A stretch of 64,000 bases of DNA from Paracoccus alcaliphilus (GCF_028553725.1 NZ_CP067124.1:62001-126000); one strand, 5' to 3'. Counted from the stretch's first letter, positions 7,398 to 17,143 are shown. Notes: generated from the sequence alone by a model not told the origin. Made by a program: numbers and translations.

Positions 7398-8411
7398 ATG
7401 ACAAGTCAGCCAACCTCTGCGCGTCAGGGCGCGAATACCGCCCCCCTTGCCGCCCTGTCGGAACCCGAGGTGGTGATCCTGCTAGCGTCCTATCAGGGCG
7501 CGCGATTTCTGCCCGCTCAGTTGGACAGTATCGCGGCGCAATCGCATCGCAACTGGTCGTTGATCATCTCTGATGACGGCTCGACCGATGGCAGTCGCGA
7601 CATCGTGGACCGGTTCGCCAATCGATATGGCAAACAGCGCGTTACCTTGGTGGATGGACCCTGCGTCGGGGCAACGGCAAATTTCCTACATCTGCTTCAG
7701 ATCGCACCCGAGGGCAAGATTCTGGCCTTCAGTGATCAGGACGATGTCTGGATGCCGCAGAAGCTGGCCCGCGCCGTCACGGCATTGCATCAGACCACAG
7801 GCCCGACCCATTATGCGGCCCGGACCCTGATCTGCGATGAAGACCTGCGCCCCCTGGCGCAGTCCCGGCATTTCCGGCGGCCCTTCGGGTTTCGGAATGC
7901 GCTGATTCAGGCCTGCATGGCGGGGAATACCTCGGTCTTCAATGCCGGGGCCGCCCGAATTCTGAAGGCCGGGGCGATGCATGCACGCGATGCCGGGGTG
8001 GTCTCGCATGACTGGTGGGCCTATCAACTGCTGTCGGGCTCAGGCGGGCACGTCCTCCGCGATCACCAGCCGGTCCTGCATTACCGACAGCATGGCCGCA
8101 GCGAAATAGGGCGCAACGACACGGCCCTGGCCCTGATCAAACGACTGGGCATGCTGTTCACCGGCGATTTTGGCCAATGGTTGCATGCGAATACGAAGGC
8201 TTTGGCAGCGGCAGAGACGCTGACGGATGAAAACCGCCGCACACTTGCCGAATTCGGCAAGGCGCTGGAACTGCCGGGACCACTGGCTGCGGCGCGGCTG
8301 CGGCGTCTTGGGCTTTACCGGCATACGCGAGCGGGCAGCGCGGCCTTTCATGCCGCCGCGCTGGCCGGGCGATTGCGTCAGCGGCGTTCGGACAGCAGCC
8401 CCAGCAGATAG
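7398..8411 (+). CDS. Family 2 glycosyltransferase (rhamnosyltransferase-like)
   Basis: A 337-residue cytoplasmic glycosyltransferase with a GT-A fold. It starts with VVILLASYQGARFLPAQLDSI, carries the nucleotide-binding ISDDGSTDGS near residue 60, and has the acidic FSDQDDVWMP near residue 115. This pattern fits the rhamnosyltransferase branch of GT2. It faces, and overlaps by 34 bases, the last gene of a complete dTDP-L-rhamnose operon on the other strand, so dTDP-rhamnose is a natural guess for the donor; acceptor unknown. I chose the ATG at 7398 over the upstream in-frame codon at 7362 because the homologous part starts later. Confidence 0.8.
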   Translation: MTSQPTSARQGANTAPLAALSEPEVVILLASYQGARFLPAQLDSIAAQSHRNWSLIISDDGSTDGSRDIVDRFANRYGKQRVTLVDGPCVGATANFLHLLQIAPEGKILAFSDQDDVWMPQKLARAVTALHQTTGPTHYAARTLICDEDLRPLAQSRHFRRPFGFRNALIQACMAGNTSVFNAGAARILKAGAMHARDAGVVSHDWWAYQLLSGSGGHVLRDHQPVLHYRQHGRSEIGRNDTALALIKRLGMLFTGDFGQWLHANTKALAAAETLTDENRRTLAEFGKALELPGPLAAARLRRLGLYRHTRAGSAAFHAAALAGRLRQRRSDSSPSR

Positions 8412-9259
8412 CTGCCATAGCCGTTCTTGGAAAACCGGGCCGCGCGTTCGCGCAGCATCTCGGCGTCGATCCAACCTGCGTCGAAGGCGATTTCTTCGGG
8501 GCAGCCGGTCTGCAAACCCTGCCGGTTTTCCAGCGTCCGCACGAAATTCCCCGCGTCCAGCAGGCTGGCATGGGTGCCGGTATCCAGCCAGGCAAAACCG
8601 CGGCCCATCAGCTCGACATCCAGCAGATCATCGGCCAGATAGCTTTCCAGAAGCGTCACGATCTCCAACTCGCCCCGCTCGGACGGCCGGACCTTGCGGG
8701 CGCGTTCCGGCGCGGTGCCGTCCAGGAAATAAAGCCCGGTCACCGCGTAATACGACGGCGGCACCCTGGGCTTTTCGGTGATCGACCGCACCCGGCCATC
8801 GGCGTCGAAATCGACCACGCCATAGCGCTCGGGATCGCTGACACGATAGCCGAAAACGGTGCCGCCCGACACGCGTTCATCCGCCGCCTGCAACAGCAGC
8901 GGCAAGCCGTGCCCGAAAAAGATGTTGTCGCCCAGCACCATGGCCGAAGGCGCACCCGCCAGAAAATCCTCGGCCAGCAGATAGGCCTGCGCCAGCCCGT
9001 CGGGCGAGGGTTGCACGATCCATTCGAACCGCATGCCCCACTGGCTGCCATCGCCCAGCAGTCGCTGGAACTGTGACTGATCCTCGGGCGTGGTAATGAT
9101 GGCAATCTCGCGGATACCCGCCAGCATCAGCACCGTGATCGGGTAATAGATCATCGGCTTGTCATAAAGCGGCAGAAGCTGTTTCGACACGCCCATGGTG
9201 ATCGGATAAAGGCGCGTGCCCGACCCGCCTGCCAGAATGATGCCCTTGCGCTGTGTCAT
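8378..9259 (-). CDS. rfbA: Glucose-1-phosphate thymidylyltransferase
   Basis: Makes dTDP-glucose from dTTP and glucose 1-phosphate, the first step of dTDP-L-rhamnose synthesis. The 293-residue product has the nucleotidyltransferase signature GGSGTRLYPIT near residue 11, KQLLPLYDKPMIYYP, and VLGDNIFFGHGL near 110. Length and motifs are typical of the RmlA family. The start at 9259 overlaps the rfbD stop by four bases (ATGA), so the longer frame to 9349 is rejected. It is the last gene of the rfbC-rfbB-rfbD-rfbA transcript. Confidence 0.95.
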   Translation of the reverse strand: MTQRKGIILAGGSGTRLYPITMGVSKQLLPLYDKPMIYYPITVLMLAGIREIAIITTPEDQSQFQRLLGDGSQWGMRFEWIVQPSPDGLAQAYLLAEDFLAGAPSAMVLGDNIFFGHGLPLLLQAADERVSGGTVFGYRVSDPERYGVVDFDADGRVRSITEKPRVPPSYYAVTGLYFLDGTAPERARKVRPSERGELEIVTLLESYLADDLLDVELMGRGFAWLDTGTHASLLDAGNFVRTLENRQGLQTGCPEEIAFDAGWIDAEMLRERAARFSKNGYGSYLLGLLSERR

Positions 9260-10125
9260 GCTGTCCTCTCCAGTTCTGCCAGAACCTGATCCAGCCCTAT
9301 GCGCCAGTCGGGGCGCGAAATGCCGAAATCGGCCATGATCCGGCTGCAATCCAGCCGCGAATTCAGGGGACGCCGCGCCGGGGTGGGATAGTCGACGGTG
9401 GCGATATCGGTGATCTGTATAGACCGACCCGCGCGAGTGAAGATTTCAGCGGCGAAACCGGCCCAACTGGTATCGGGCGCGCCGGAAAAGTGGTAAATTC
9501 CGCAGCCCCCGGCACCCTGAATCGTGCCCGCCTGCATCGCGCGGGCCATGACCAGCAGCGCATCGGCAATGGCCGCGGCCGGGGTCGGGCCGCCCATCTG
9601 ATCGGCGACGATGGACAGGACATCACGCTCTGCCCCCAACCGCAGCATGGTTTTCACGAAATTCCCGCCATGGGCCGAGAACACCCAGGACGTGCGTAGA
9701 ACCACCCAATTGCCGCCCGCCGCTGCGACCCCCTGTTCGCCCGCCAGCTTGGTCTCGCCATAAACGCCCAGAGGACCGGTCGCATCGCCTTCGCGCCACG
9801 GCGCATCGCCCGAGCCGTCAAAGACATAATCGGTCGAGACATGCAGGAAAGGCACGTCCAGATCCGCCGCCGCCTGCGCCATCGCCACCGGCGCATCGGC
9901 ATTGACCAGCCGCGCAACCTCGGCATCGCTTTCGGCCCGGTCCACCGCCGTATAAGCCGCCGCATTGATGACCGCCGCAGGCTGATGGGCGCGGATCGCG
10001 GCCGCGCAAGCCGCAGGATCGGTCAGGTCCGCCTCATCCCGTCCCAGAAACAGCGCCCCGGGCGCCAGCCGGGCCAGCTCCCGCGCGACCTGACCGTTGC
10101 GGCCGAAAACCAGCAGCCCCTGCAT
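9256..10125 (-). CDS. rfbD: dTDP-4-dehydrorhamnose reductase
   Basis: Catalyses the final NAD(P)H-dependent reduction that yields dTDP-L-rhamnose. The 289-residue short-chain dehydrogenase has the nucleotide-binding stretch LLVFGRNGQVARELA at the N-terminus, NAAAYTAVDRAESD near residue 64, the catalytic YGETKLAGEQ (Tyr-x-x-x-Lys) near 130, and RTSWVFSAHGGNFVKTML near 150. The start at 10125 overlaps the rfbB stop by one base. It sits between rfbB and rfbA in the operon. Confidence 0.95.
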   Translation of the reverse strand: MQGLLVFGRNGQVARELARLAPGALFLGRDEADLTDPAACAAAIRAHQPAAVINAAAYTAVDRAESDAEVARLVNADAPVAMAQAAADLDVPFLHVSTDYVFDGSGDAPWREGDATGPLGVYGETKLAGEQGVAAAGGNWVVLRTSWVFSAHGGNFVKTMLRLGAERDVLSIVADQMGGPTPAAAIADALLVMARAMQAGTIQGAGGCGIYHFSGAPDTSWAGFAAEIFTRAGRSIQITDIATVDYPTPARRPLNSRLDCSRIMADFGISRPDWRIGLDQVLAELERTA

Positions 10126-11162
10126 CAGCCGGTCCCCAGCCGCTGGCCGACACCCTCGCGTGACAGCAGCGGCTGCCACCAGTCGCGGTTGTCCAGATAC
10201 CATTCGACGGTGCGGCGCAGCCCCTGCTCGACCGTGACCGAAGGCCGCCAGCCCAGTTCATCGCGGATGCGGCTTGGGTCGATGGCATAGCGCCGGTCAT
10301 GGCCGGGACGGTCCGCCACAAAGCCGATCAGCCGGTCATGCGGCGCGCCTTCGGAGTGCAATTCGTCCATATGGGCGCAGATCATCCGCACCAGATCCAG
10401 ATTCGTGGCCTCGTTCTCGCCCCCGATATTGTAGCTGCGCCCGATCCGGCCCTTTTCGACGACCAGCAGCAGCGCATCGGCGTGATCCTCGACATACAGC
10501 CAGTCGCGGACATTGCCGCCATCGCCGTAAACCGGGATCGGATCGCCCGCCAGCGCCTTCAGAATCACCACCGGCACCAGCTTTTCGGGGAAATGAAAGG
10601 GGCCGTAATTGTTGGAACAGTTGGTCAGCACGACCGGCAGGCCATAGGTCTCATGCCAGGCTCGCGCCAGATGGTCAGATCCCGCCTTGCTGGCCGAATA
10701 GGGGCTGCGCGGATCATAGGGGGTGGTTTCGGTGAACTGACCGGTCTCACCCAGCGATCCGAAAACCTCGTCGGTCGAGATATGGTGGAACCGGAACCCT
10801 TCGGGGCGGCCTTCGCCGGTCCACCAGTCGCGCGCGGCCTCCAGCATGTTGAAGGTGCCGATGACATTGGTCTCGATAAAGGCCGCGGGCCCGTCGATAG
10901 AGCGGTCCACATGGCTTTCCGCCGCCAGATGCATCACGGCATCAGGCCGGTGGGTGGCAAAGACCCGGTCCAGCGCGGAGCGATCACGGATATCCACCTG
11001 CTCGAACCGATAGAGCGGGTTGTCGGCCACGCTGGCGACATTGGCCAGATTGGCGGCATAGGTCAGCGCATCGAGATTCACCACCTCATGCCCACGCCCG
11101 ACCGCCAGCCGCACCACGGCCGAACCGATGAAACCCGCGCCGCCCGTCACCAGAATCTTCAT
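10125..11162 (-). CDS. rfbB: dTDP-glucose 4,6-dehydratase
   Basis: Converts dTDP-glucose to dTDP-4-keto-6-deoxyglucose using bound NAD. The 345-residue protein shows the Rossmann motif [10 protein letters not shown] at residue 7, the active-site STDEVFG near 132 (Thr-Asp-Glu), [11 protein letters not shown] near 160 (catalytic Tyr and Lys) and the family stretch [17 protein letters not shown]. Length is normal. It overlaps rfbC by four bases (ATGA) and rfbD by one, so the four genes are tightly coupled. Confidence 0.96.
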   Translation of the reverse strand: MKILVTGGAGFIGSAVVRLAVGRGHEVVNLDALTYAANLANVASVADNPLYRFEQVDIRDRSALDRVFATHRPDAVMHLAAESHVDRSIDGPAAFIETNVIGTFNMLEAARDWWTGEGRPEGFRFHHISTDEVFGSLGETGQFTETTPYDPRSPYSASKAGSDHLARAWHETYGLPVVLTNCSNNYGPFHFPEKLVPVVILKALAGDPIPVYGDGGNVRDWLYVEDHADALLLVVEKGRIGRSYNIGGENEATNLDLVRMICAHMDELHSEGAPHDRLIGFVADRPGHDRRYAIDPSRIRDELGWRPSVTVEQGLRRTVEWYLDNRDWWQPLLSREGVGQRLGTG

Positions 11163-11728
11163 GCCTTGTCCTCATACAGAAAGGGCGATCGCCAGTCGGC
11201 AAAGGGCGTGGCCGCGCGGTCCTTGTCGGACAGATGCGGGTCCAGTGCGCCCCAGTCGATGCCCAGACTGTTCCACAACACCGATCCGTCGCTGGCGTGA
11301 TCGTAATGGGCGGTGCATTTATAAACCACCTCGGTATCGGATTGCAGCGTCACGAACCCATGCAGGAAGCCCGCCGGAATCCACAGCTGCCGCCCATTCT
11401 CGTAAGACAGTTCCGCCGCGACCCAACGGCCATAGCGGGGGCTGCCCCGCCTTGCGTCCACCGCCACATCCAGCAGGCTGCCGCGTCCGCAGCGCACCAG
11501 CTTGCCCTGCGCATGCGGCGGCGCCTGATAGTGCAGCCCGCGCAACGTGCCCACCTGATGCGACATCGAATGGTTGTCCTGCACGAATTCCGGCAGATCC
11601 AGCCCCGCACCCAGCAACGCCTTTCGGTTCCAGCTTTCGGAAAAGAAGCCACGGGAATCGCCATGACGCCGGGGCGTGATGATCTGAACCTCGGGCAAGT
11701 GGGTGGATTCGATCTGCATTTGTGGCAC
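11159..11728 (-). CDS. rfbC: dTDP-4-dehydrorhamnose 3,5-epimerase
   Basis: Epimerises dTDP-4-keto-6-deoxyglucose at C3 and C5. The 189-residue cupin-fold enzyme carries [15 protein letters not shown], the substrate-binding [27 protein letters not shown] (active-site His), and the conserved [12 protein letters not shown]. It is the promoter-proximal gene of the rhamnose operon. An in-frame ATG at 11719 is an alternative start. The 70 bases upstream separate it from a strong hairpin terminator belonging to the tRNA-Thr gene. Confidence 0.95.
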   Translation of the reverse strand: MPQMQIESTHLPEVQIITPRRHGDSRGFFSESWNRKALLGAGLDLPEFVQDNHSMSHQVGTLRGLHYQAPPHAQGKLVRCGRGSLLDVAVDARRGSPRYGRWVAAELSYENGRQLWIPAGFLHGFVTLQSDTEVVYKCTAHYDHASDGSVLWNSLGIDWGALDPHLSDKDRAATPFADWRSPFLYEDKA

Positions 11729-11798
11729 TCGGTCACTTCGGGAACTGAGCGATCAATAATGCACCCGCAAATGCAAAGCCATAGCACCTTGCCAAACA

Positions 11799-11834
11799 AA
11801 AACCGCGCGGCATCGGAAAATGCCGCGCGGTTTT
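11799..11834 (-). terminator. Intrinsic terminator after tRNA-Thr
   Basis: A perfect 15-base-pair stem (arms 11799-11813 and 11820-11834, core CCGCGCGGCAT) with a 6-base loop. On the minus strand it is followed by a run of T residues, and it begins 8 bases past the 3' end of the tRNA gene. T residues also follow on the plus strand, so it could work both ways. Confidence 0.85.
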
Positions 11835-11841
11835 GACGCTA

Positions 11842-11917
11842 TGGTGCCGGTGAAGGGACTCGAACCCCCGACCCCATCATTACGAATGACGTGCTCTACC
11901 AGCTGAGCTACACCGGC
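11842..11917 (-). tRNA. tRNA-Thr (anticodon CGT)
   Basis: A 76-base cloverleaf with CCA encoded (11842-11844). The acceptor stem pairs GCCGGTG with CACCGGC, the D arm reads GCTCAGCTGGTAGAGC, the T loop is GGTTCGAGTCC, and the anticodon loop is TTCGTAA with CGT at 11882-11884 on the complementary strand, which reads ACG codons. A strong terminator follows directly. Confidence 0.95.
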
Positions 11918-12007
11918 ATCCCATAGTGCCGCGCCGCATAGCAGGTTACGCCGCAGGGGTGAAGGGGGAAGGACGTATTTTTCGCTCCTCCCCGCCAAAT
12001 AAATCGC

Positions 12008-13717
12008 CTAGCGCGCCTTGGCGTATTCCCCGGCCTCGGGCGGTTCGACATCGGGGCGCACCATCTGCGGCTCTGCCGGTTCGGGCGGGGTCGCGGGTTG
12101 CGTGATGGGGGCCGGTTCCGCTTCGGGTGCGGGATCGGGCATCGGCGCCGGTTCGGGCTCGGGCGCGGTCACGGGTTCCGGCGTGGTGATGGTGGTCGCG
12201 GGTTCCGCATCCTCGTAATCCGATTCGCGTGGCACCATGCCGGGCGCGACGCGCGGCTCGGCGGGTTTGGGGGCGGATGGCCCGGGCACCACGTCCGGGG
12301 CGACCGTATCGGCGACCGGCACCGGGGTTTTCGGCGTGCCCACCAGCAGCGGCAGCATCTCGGCGCCGGTGGCGGTCGGGGGCACGGCTTTTTCCAGCGG
12401 CTCGCGCCAGGTCAGCGTGTCGAAACCGTTGCAGCTGTCGCAGACCGGGGACCATTCGGCCATGATGTTGTGGCACTTGTCGCAAACCCACTGTTCCCCG
12501 CGAGAGGCGCTGAGTGCGCGGGTCAGCCAGCCGCGCACGACCGAATCATCGGCGCCCTCGCCCCGCTCGATCGCGGCCATGATCGACAGGGTACGCACCG
12601 TGGGATGCTTGACGGCCAGATCGCCCAGCTCGCGCCGGGCGCCGGGAAAGTCCTCGGCAGCCAGCAACAGTTCGGTCCGCAGCAGGCGCGACTGTTCGTG
12701 ATCGGGATTCTTGCGGATCAGGGACTCGAAGCGGCGTAGGCGGGTATTGGCATTCTCATCCGGCGCGATCTCGGCATAGGCTCCGGCCAGATCGGGATGC
12801 GGACGCACCGACCATGCCTTTTCCAGAATCCGCGTCGCATTGCGGAAGTCCTTTTGCGCGATATAGCTGCGCGCGGCCAACACCGCCGCCGGGATCAGGT
12901 CGGGCGAGGCCTTGGCGGCGGAAATCGCAGCCTCTCGCGCGCTGATCGAGTTGCCATGCGCCAGCACGTCGCTGGCCTCTTGCAGGGCCAGAACCGCATC
13001 GCGGCGCATCGCCACGTCATTGGGCAATTCGCCCTGACGGCGCTTTTCCTTCAGGATCGCGCGGGCGCCCTTCCAGTCATGCTCCTTGGTCTGCAATTCC
13101 AGCAGCGTGTTCTGGATTTCCTTGTGCTTTGGCTTCAGCGCATAGGCCTTCTGCGCCAGCAGCAGCGCGGTCGTGGTGTCGTTCTGCGCCAGCTTTTGCC
13201 GCATCAGCCCGCGCACGCCGACAAAGCGGGTGCGGTCGTCATCCAGCAGGTTGCGATAGATTTCTTCAGCGCGGTGATTGTCGCCCGCGACCTCGGCGGC
13301 CTGCGCGGCCAGAAGGTTGGTGACATGCGGCCGGTTCAGGTATTTGCCCGCCTTGGCGGCCTTGTCCTGCGCCAGCTTGCCCTCGCCCGAGGCAACGGCC
13401 AGCATCCCCTCGGCCAGCGCGTCATAGCCCTTGCGTTCGCGCGAGCGGGCGAAATAGCGGTTGATCGCCGTATCGTCGCCCGCCAGAAAACGCAGGAAGG
13501 CCAGCGCCAGCCCCAGCAGCTTGAACACCACCCAGGCCAGCACCATCAGCACCAGCAGCGCGACGACGGCCTTGACCGGGGTCAGGACGATCTCGGTTCC
13601 CGCATATTCCAGCCGCAGCGCCTGCCCGGTTTCGGACAGCTGGATCGCGCCCAGGGCGATGACCAGAACAACGGCGAAAAAGAACAGGATCTTCAGTAAC
13701 GACAGCAGCATGGCCAT
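12008..13717 (-). CDS. hemY: HemY-like tetratricopeptide membrane protein
   Basis: A 569-residue inner-membrane protein of the HemY N-terminal family, found with heme genes in proteobacteria; its exact role in heme synthesis is unsettled. Two transmembrane helices (about 5-26 and 44-66) are followed by TPR-like helical repeats (about 100-400). A rubredoxin-like zinc knuckle CDKCHNIMAEWSPVCDSC lies near residue 420, then a long Pro/Ala/Glu-rich tail. It lies 4 bases after the Mic60-like gene and in the same unit as hemD. The knuckle is typical of the alphaproteobacterial form. Confidence 0.88.
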   Translation of the reverse strand: MAMLLSLLKILFFFAVVLVIALGAIQLSETGQALRLEYAGTEIVLTPVKAVVALLVLMVLAWVVFKLLGLALAFLRFLAGDDTAINRYFARSRERKGYDALAEGMLAVASGEGKLAQDKAAKAGKYLNRPHVTNLLAAQAAEVAGDNHRAEEIYRNLLDDDRTRFVGVRGLMRQKLAQNDTTTALLLAQKAYALKPKHKEIQNTLLELQTKEHDWKGARAILKEKRRQGELPNDVAMRRDAVLALQEASDVLAHGNSISAREAAISAAKASPDLIPAAVLAARSYIAQKDFRNATRILEKAWSVRPHPDLAGAYAEIAPDENANTRLRRFESLIRKNPDHEQSRLLRTELLLAAEDFPGARRELGDLAVKHPTVRTLSIMAAIERGEGADDSVVRGWLTRALSASRGEQWVCDKCHNIMAEWSPVCDSCNGFDTLTWREPLEKAVPPTATGAEMLPLLVGTPKTPVPVADTVAPDVVPGPSAPKPAEPRVAPGMVPRESDYEDAEPATTITTPEPVTAPEPEPAPMPDPAPEAEPAPITQPATPPEPAEPQMVRPDVEPPEAGEYAKAR

Positions 13718-13721
13718 GCCC

Positions 13722-15236
13722 TCATTCGGTGGTGTCGGTCAGGTCCGACAAGGCGGCCCGCGCATCGCGCCAGGCGGTGGCACCGGACAGCCATTCGGCC
13801 ATTGTCGGCGCATTACGGGCCGCTTCGGGCAGCGCCGTCATCTCGTCCAGCGCCTCGGCGATGCGTCCGGCTTCGACCTCGGCACCGGCGCGCGACAGGA
13901 TGGCGTCGGGATCGTCGCCTTCGCGCGGGGTCACCGAACGGGCACCGGTCTGGGCGCGCAGGAAATTCGTCACGACATTGCCCCCGCCCGAGCTGTCTTC
14001 GCGCAAGGCGGCGCGAAGGGCGGCCCGAGAGGCATCGCCGAAACTTTCCTGAAGGCTGACCAGACTGGGCACATCCTGTTGCAGCGCCTCGGGCGTGGCG
14101 ATCCCGGCCTGATCCAGCGCCTGCCGCGCCTCGTCGCCGCTGCTGCCGCGATCCAGCGCGGCCTGCAATGCGGCGATGGCCGCGACGGCCTCGGCCCGGC
14201 GGGTGCTTTCGACGGCGGCGGCCTGCAACTGCTCGGCCTCGGCCTGGGCGGCACCGATCTGCTGGCTGGCCTCTTCGGCGGCCGAGGTGATGCGCTGTTC
14301 AAGCTGATCGGCCTGTTCCGCCAGCGCCTGAATCCGCTCGACGGCGGCGGGGTCAAGTTCCGGCCCGGCCTGCATCTGGTCGATGCGGCCCGTCTGATCC
14401 TCCAGCTGCGCACGCAGATCGGCGATGTCCTGACGCAATGTGTCGATGGCTGCCGGGTCGCCTGCCTCCGGCTGACCCTCATCCGTGGCCGTTTGCGCGG
14501 GCTGGGCATCCGGCGCGGCCTGCAATTCGTCCAGACGCGAGGACTGATCGTCCACGCGGGCGCGCAGATCGGCGATTTCCTGACGCAGCGTGTCGATGTC
14601 CTGCACATCCGCCGCGCCGGATTCGGCACCTTCTGCGGGGGCTGGCATCTCGATCGAGGCGGCGAAATCATCGACCAGTTGCTGCGCGCTTTCCTGTGCG
14701 GCGGCAACGGCCTCGGCCACGACTGCGTCGGCGTCGATCGCGGCCTCGTCGGCGGGCAACCAGCCTGCGGGCAGATATGGCAGGGCATAGATCGTGGCGG
14801 CAGATCCCAGCCCGGCGGCCACGACACCGCCCAGAACCACCGGCCAGAAGCCGGTCTTCTGCACGGTCACGCGCTGCACCGGGGCGGGGGTCGGCTCGGA
14901 CCGCGCGGGTTTTGCCGGTTCGGCATCCGCCGCTTTCGGCACCAGCGGCACAGCGCGGGCCGAATCGTCGCCTTTGGCCGAATCGTCGCTTTTACCCGCG
15001 TCATCCGGTTTACGCGCCGCCGCAGGGCGCCCATCGGTGGAATCGCCCAGCAGCGTCGAATCGACCGGGCTGATCTCTGCGCCGCGGGGCATGGCCGCGT
15101 CGCCGCGTCCGGTTCCCACATCGGTCGTTGCGATCACGCCGGGCGCTGCGGCCTGTTTTTTCGCCGTGTTTTCCGGTTCGGCAGGGCTGTTGGCCTTGTC
15201 CGACGGTTTGGTTTCGTCTGCTCTGGTCAAAATCAA
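13722..15236 (-). CDS. Mitofilin/Mic60-like inner-membrane protein
   Basis: An alphaproteobacterial relative of mitofilin, the mitochondrial cristae-shaping protein. The 504-residue protein has an acidic, Ala/Pro-rich cytoplasmic N-terminus, one transmembrane helix (about 118-140), a long coiled coil rich in Gln, Glu and Ala (about 175-350), and a conserved C-terminal block (PREGDDPDAILSRAGAEVE onward). Bacterial homologues are known to sit between hemD and hemY, as here. The start is unsure: TTG at 15236 is too near the ribosome site GGGGAC, and a TTG at 15230 is better spaced. A 12-base tandem repeat lies just upstream. Confidence 0.8.
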   Translation of the reverse strand: MILTRADETKPSDKANSPAEPENTAKKQAAAPGVIATTDVGTGRGDAAMPRGAEISPVDSTLLGDSTDGRPAAARKPDDAGKSDDSAKGDDSARAVPLVPKAADAEPAKPARSEPTPAPVQRVTVQKTGFWPVVLGGVVAAGLGSAATIYALPYLPAGWLPADEAAIDADAVVAEAVAAAQESAQQLVDDFAASIEMPAPAEGAESGAADVQDIDTLRQEIADLRARVDDQSSRLDELQAAPDAQPAQTATDEGQPEAGDPAAIDTLRQDIADLRAQLEDQTGRIDQMQAGPELDPAAVERIQALAEQADQLEQRITSAAEEASQQIGAAQAEAEQLQAAAVESTRRAEAVAAIAALQAALDRGSSGDEARQALDQAGIATPEALQQDVPSLVSLQESFGDASRAALRAALREDSSGGGNVVTNFLRAQTGARSVTPREGDDPDAILSRAGAEVEAGRIAEALDEMTALPEAARNAPTMAEWLSGATAWRDARAALSDLTDTTE

Positions 15237-15242
15237 GTCCCC

Positions 15243-15266
15243 GTAAACATCCGCGTAAACATCCGC
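15243..15266. repeat. Two tandem copies of a 12-base unit
   Basis: GTAAACATCCGC is repeated exactly twice in tandem, directly upstream of the Mic60-like gene and inside its expected leader. It could be a regulator site or a slippage duplication. Confidence 0.75.
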
Positions 15267-15343
15267 CGCATCATTCCGTCACGCAGTCCCGGATATTGCC
15301 GCACAGCCTAATCAGCCGGTGGGCTTTGCTCAACCCGCCGCAA

Positions 15344-16009
15344 TCACGATTGTTCCGAGACGGCCAATGACCGACAGGCATCCGCCATCGCCTCTATATC
15401 CGCCGTGGCGGCCACCGCCTGCCGCTGCGCGGGTGCCCGCCATTGCGCCATCGCCGCCGGACTGATCGCCACAGGCCACAGCGGCGCCCGCGCCTGCACC
15501 ACCGCCGCCGAGACCAGCTGCGACGAACGTGGCGAAAACAGCGGCAGCAGCAGCGGCGCATCACCTTGCAGCAACGCAACGGCCTGATCGTTCAGCGGCA
15601 GCGCCAGCTGGTCATAGACCACCATGCCGGTCACCGGCAGCCTGCGGGCCAGATGCCGCCCATGCGGATGGATCAGCGGCATCGGCGCGGCCTCGATCAA
15701 CGGAATCAGGCTTTCGGCAAAGCCATTGCCATGCTGCACCGTAAACCCAGCCGCCGCCGCGATTTCCGCCGTGCGGCGGCCCACGCAGATCGCCAGCCTG
15801 CCGCGCCCCGCACCCGCCGATGCCACCGCGTGACCCGAGGTGAAGATCAGCCCCTCGGCCCCGGCCAGCCGCGAGGCGTCATGTTCGACCGGCACGATCC
15901 GCAGGATGGGCGAGATCACCGCCCGGAACTCCGGCAGCATCGCGGCAAAGCGGCGCGAATCCGCTTCGGGGCGGGTCAGCAGTAAAACGGGACGGCTCCC
16001 TGTCGGCAT
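15344..16009 (-). CDS. hemD: Uroporphyrinogen-III synthase
   Basis: Closes and inverts ring D of hydroxymethylbilane to give uroporphyrinogen III, a cytosolic step of heme, siroheme and cobalamin synthesis. The 221-residue protein begins [18 protein letters not shown] and has the two-domain pattern with weak sequence conservation usual for this family ([12 protein letters not shown] near 53, [12 protein letters not shown] near 160). Identification rests partly on context: Mic60-like and hemY genes follow, and tsaD is divergent on the other side. The usual hemC neighbour is not present between hemD and tsaD. Confidence 0.85.
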   Translation of the reverse strand: MPTGSRPVLLLTRPEADSRRFAAMLPEFRAVISPILRIVPVEHDASRLAGAEGLIFTSGHAVASAGAGRGRLAICVGRRTAEIAAAAGFTVQHGNGFAESLIPLIEAAPMPLIHPHGRHLARRLPVTGMVVYDQLALPLNDQAVALLQGDAPLLLPLFSPRSSQLVSAAVVQARAPLWPVAISPAAMAQWRAPAQRQAVAATADIEAMADACRSLAVSEQS

Positions 16010-16075
16010 TGGCTTTTCCCATCGGACGGTGCTAGGGCGTCAGGGGTAAGCGCCATTCCCCCGCCCGGCAAGAGC

Positions 16076-17143
16076 ATGGACGATCTGATCTTTCTTGGCA
16101 TCGAGAGCAGTTGCGACGATACCGCCGCCGCCATCGTCTGCGGTGACGGGCGGATTCTGGCCTCGGTCGTCGCGGGTCAGACCGAATTGCACTCCGATTT
16201 CGGCGGCGTGGTTCCCGAAATTGCCGCCCGCGCCCATGCCGAGCGGCTGGATGTGGTGGTCGAACAGGCCTTGTCGCAGGCCGGGGTGACGCTGGACGAT
16301 CTGACCGGCGTGGCGGTGACGGCGGGACCGGGGTTGATCGGCGGTGTCATGGCGGGGGTGATGATGGCCAAGGGCATCGCGGCGGGACGCAGCCTGCCGC
16401 TGGTCGGCGTCAACCATCTGGCCGGCCATGCGCTGACCCCGCGGCTGACCGATGGCGTCGATTTTCCCTATCTGATGCTGCTGGTCTCGGGCGGGCACTG
16501 CCAGTTCCTGCGCGTGAACGGGCCGCAGGATTTCACCCGTCTGGGCGGCACCATCGACGACGCCCCGGGCGAGGCCTTCGACAAGCTGGCCAAGCTGCTG
16601 GCCCTGCCCCAGCCTGGCGGCCCCTCGGTCGAGGCCGAGGCCATGCGCGGCGATCCCGACCGTTTCGACCTGCCCCGCCCGCTGCTGGACCGGCCCGGCT
16701 GCGACATGTCATTTTCGGGGCTGAAAACCGCCGCCCTGCGCCTGCGCGACCAGTTGATCGCCCAGCAGGGCGGGTTGCACCAACAGGACCGCGCCGATCT
16801 CTGCGCCGCATTCCAGACGGCGGTGGCCGAGGTTCTGGCCGAAAAATCCCGCCGCGCGCTGGCCGCCAGCCCGGTCCCGCTGCTGGCCGTCGCGGGCGGC
16901 GTGGCGGCGAACGGACAGATCCGCGCCGCGTTGCAGCAGGTGGCGGCAGGCGCGGGGGCGCGGTTTCTGGCCCCTCCGCTGCGGCTTTGCACCGATAACG
17001 GCGCCATGATCGCATGGGCGGGGATCGAGCGTTTCCGGCTGGGCCATCGCGACGGCATGGATCTGGCCGCCCGGCCCCGCTGGCCGCTGGACGGGCGCGC
17101 CGCGCCGATGCTGGGCAGCGGCAAGAAGGGGGCCAAGGCATGA
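16076..17143 (+). CDS. tsaD: tRNA N6-adenosine threonylcarbamoyltransferase
   Basis: Transfers the threonylcarbamoyl group to A37 of ANN-decoding tRNAs, working with TsaB, TsaE and TsaC. The 355-residue ASKHA-fold protein has [12 protein letters not shown] at residue 8, the metal-binding His pair in HAERL (about 60) and NHLAGHAL (about 116), [10 protein letters not shown], and [11 protein letters not shown] near the C-terminus. All expected motifs are present. Its partner tsaB is at 25149 in this same window. The stop overlaps the gpsA start by four bases. Confidence 0.96.
   Translation: MDDLIFLGIESSCDDTAAAIVCGDGRILASVVAGQTELHSDFGGVVPEIAARAHAERLDVVVEQALSQAGVTLDDLTGVAVTAGPGLIGGVMAGVMMAKGIAAGRSLPLVGVNHLAGHALTPRLTDGVDFPYLMLLVSGGHCQFLRVNGPQDFTRLGGTIDDAPGEAFDKLAKLLALPQPGGPSVEAEAMRGDPDRFDLPRPLLDRPGCDMSFSGLKTAALRLRDQLIAQQGGLHQQDRADLCAAFQTAVAEVLAEKSRRALAASPVPLLAVAGGVAANGQIRAALQQVAAGAGARFLAPPLRLCTDNGAMIAWAGIERFRLGHRDGMDLAARPRWPLDGRAAPMLGSGKKGAKA

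Noticed and set aside
13461..15311. 616-codon plus-strand frame over the Mic60-like gene
   Set aside because: Gly/Arg-rich shadow; the minus-strand gene has a membrane helix, coiled coil and the right neighbours.
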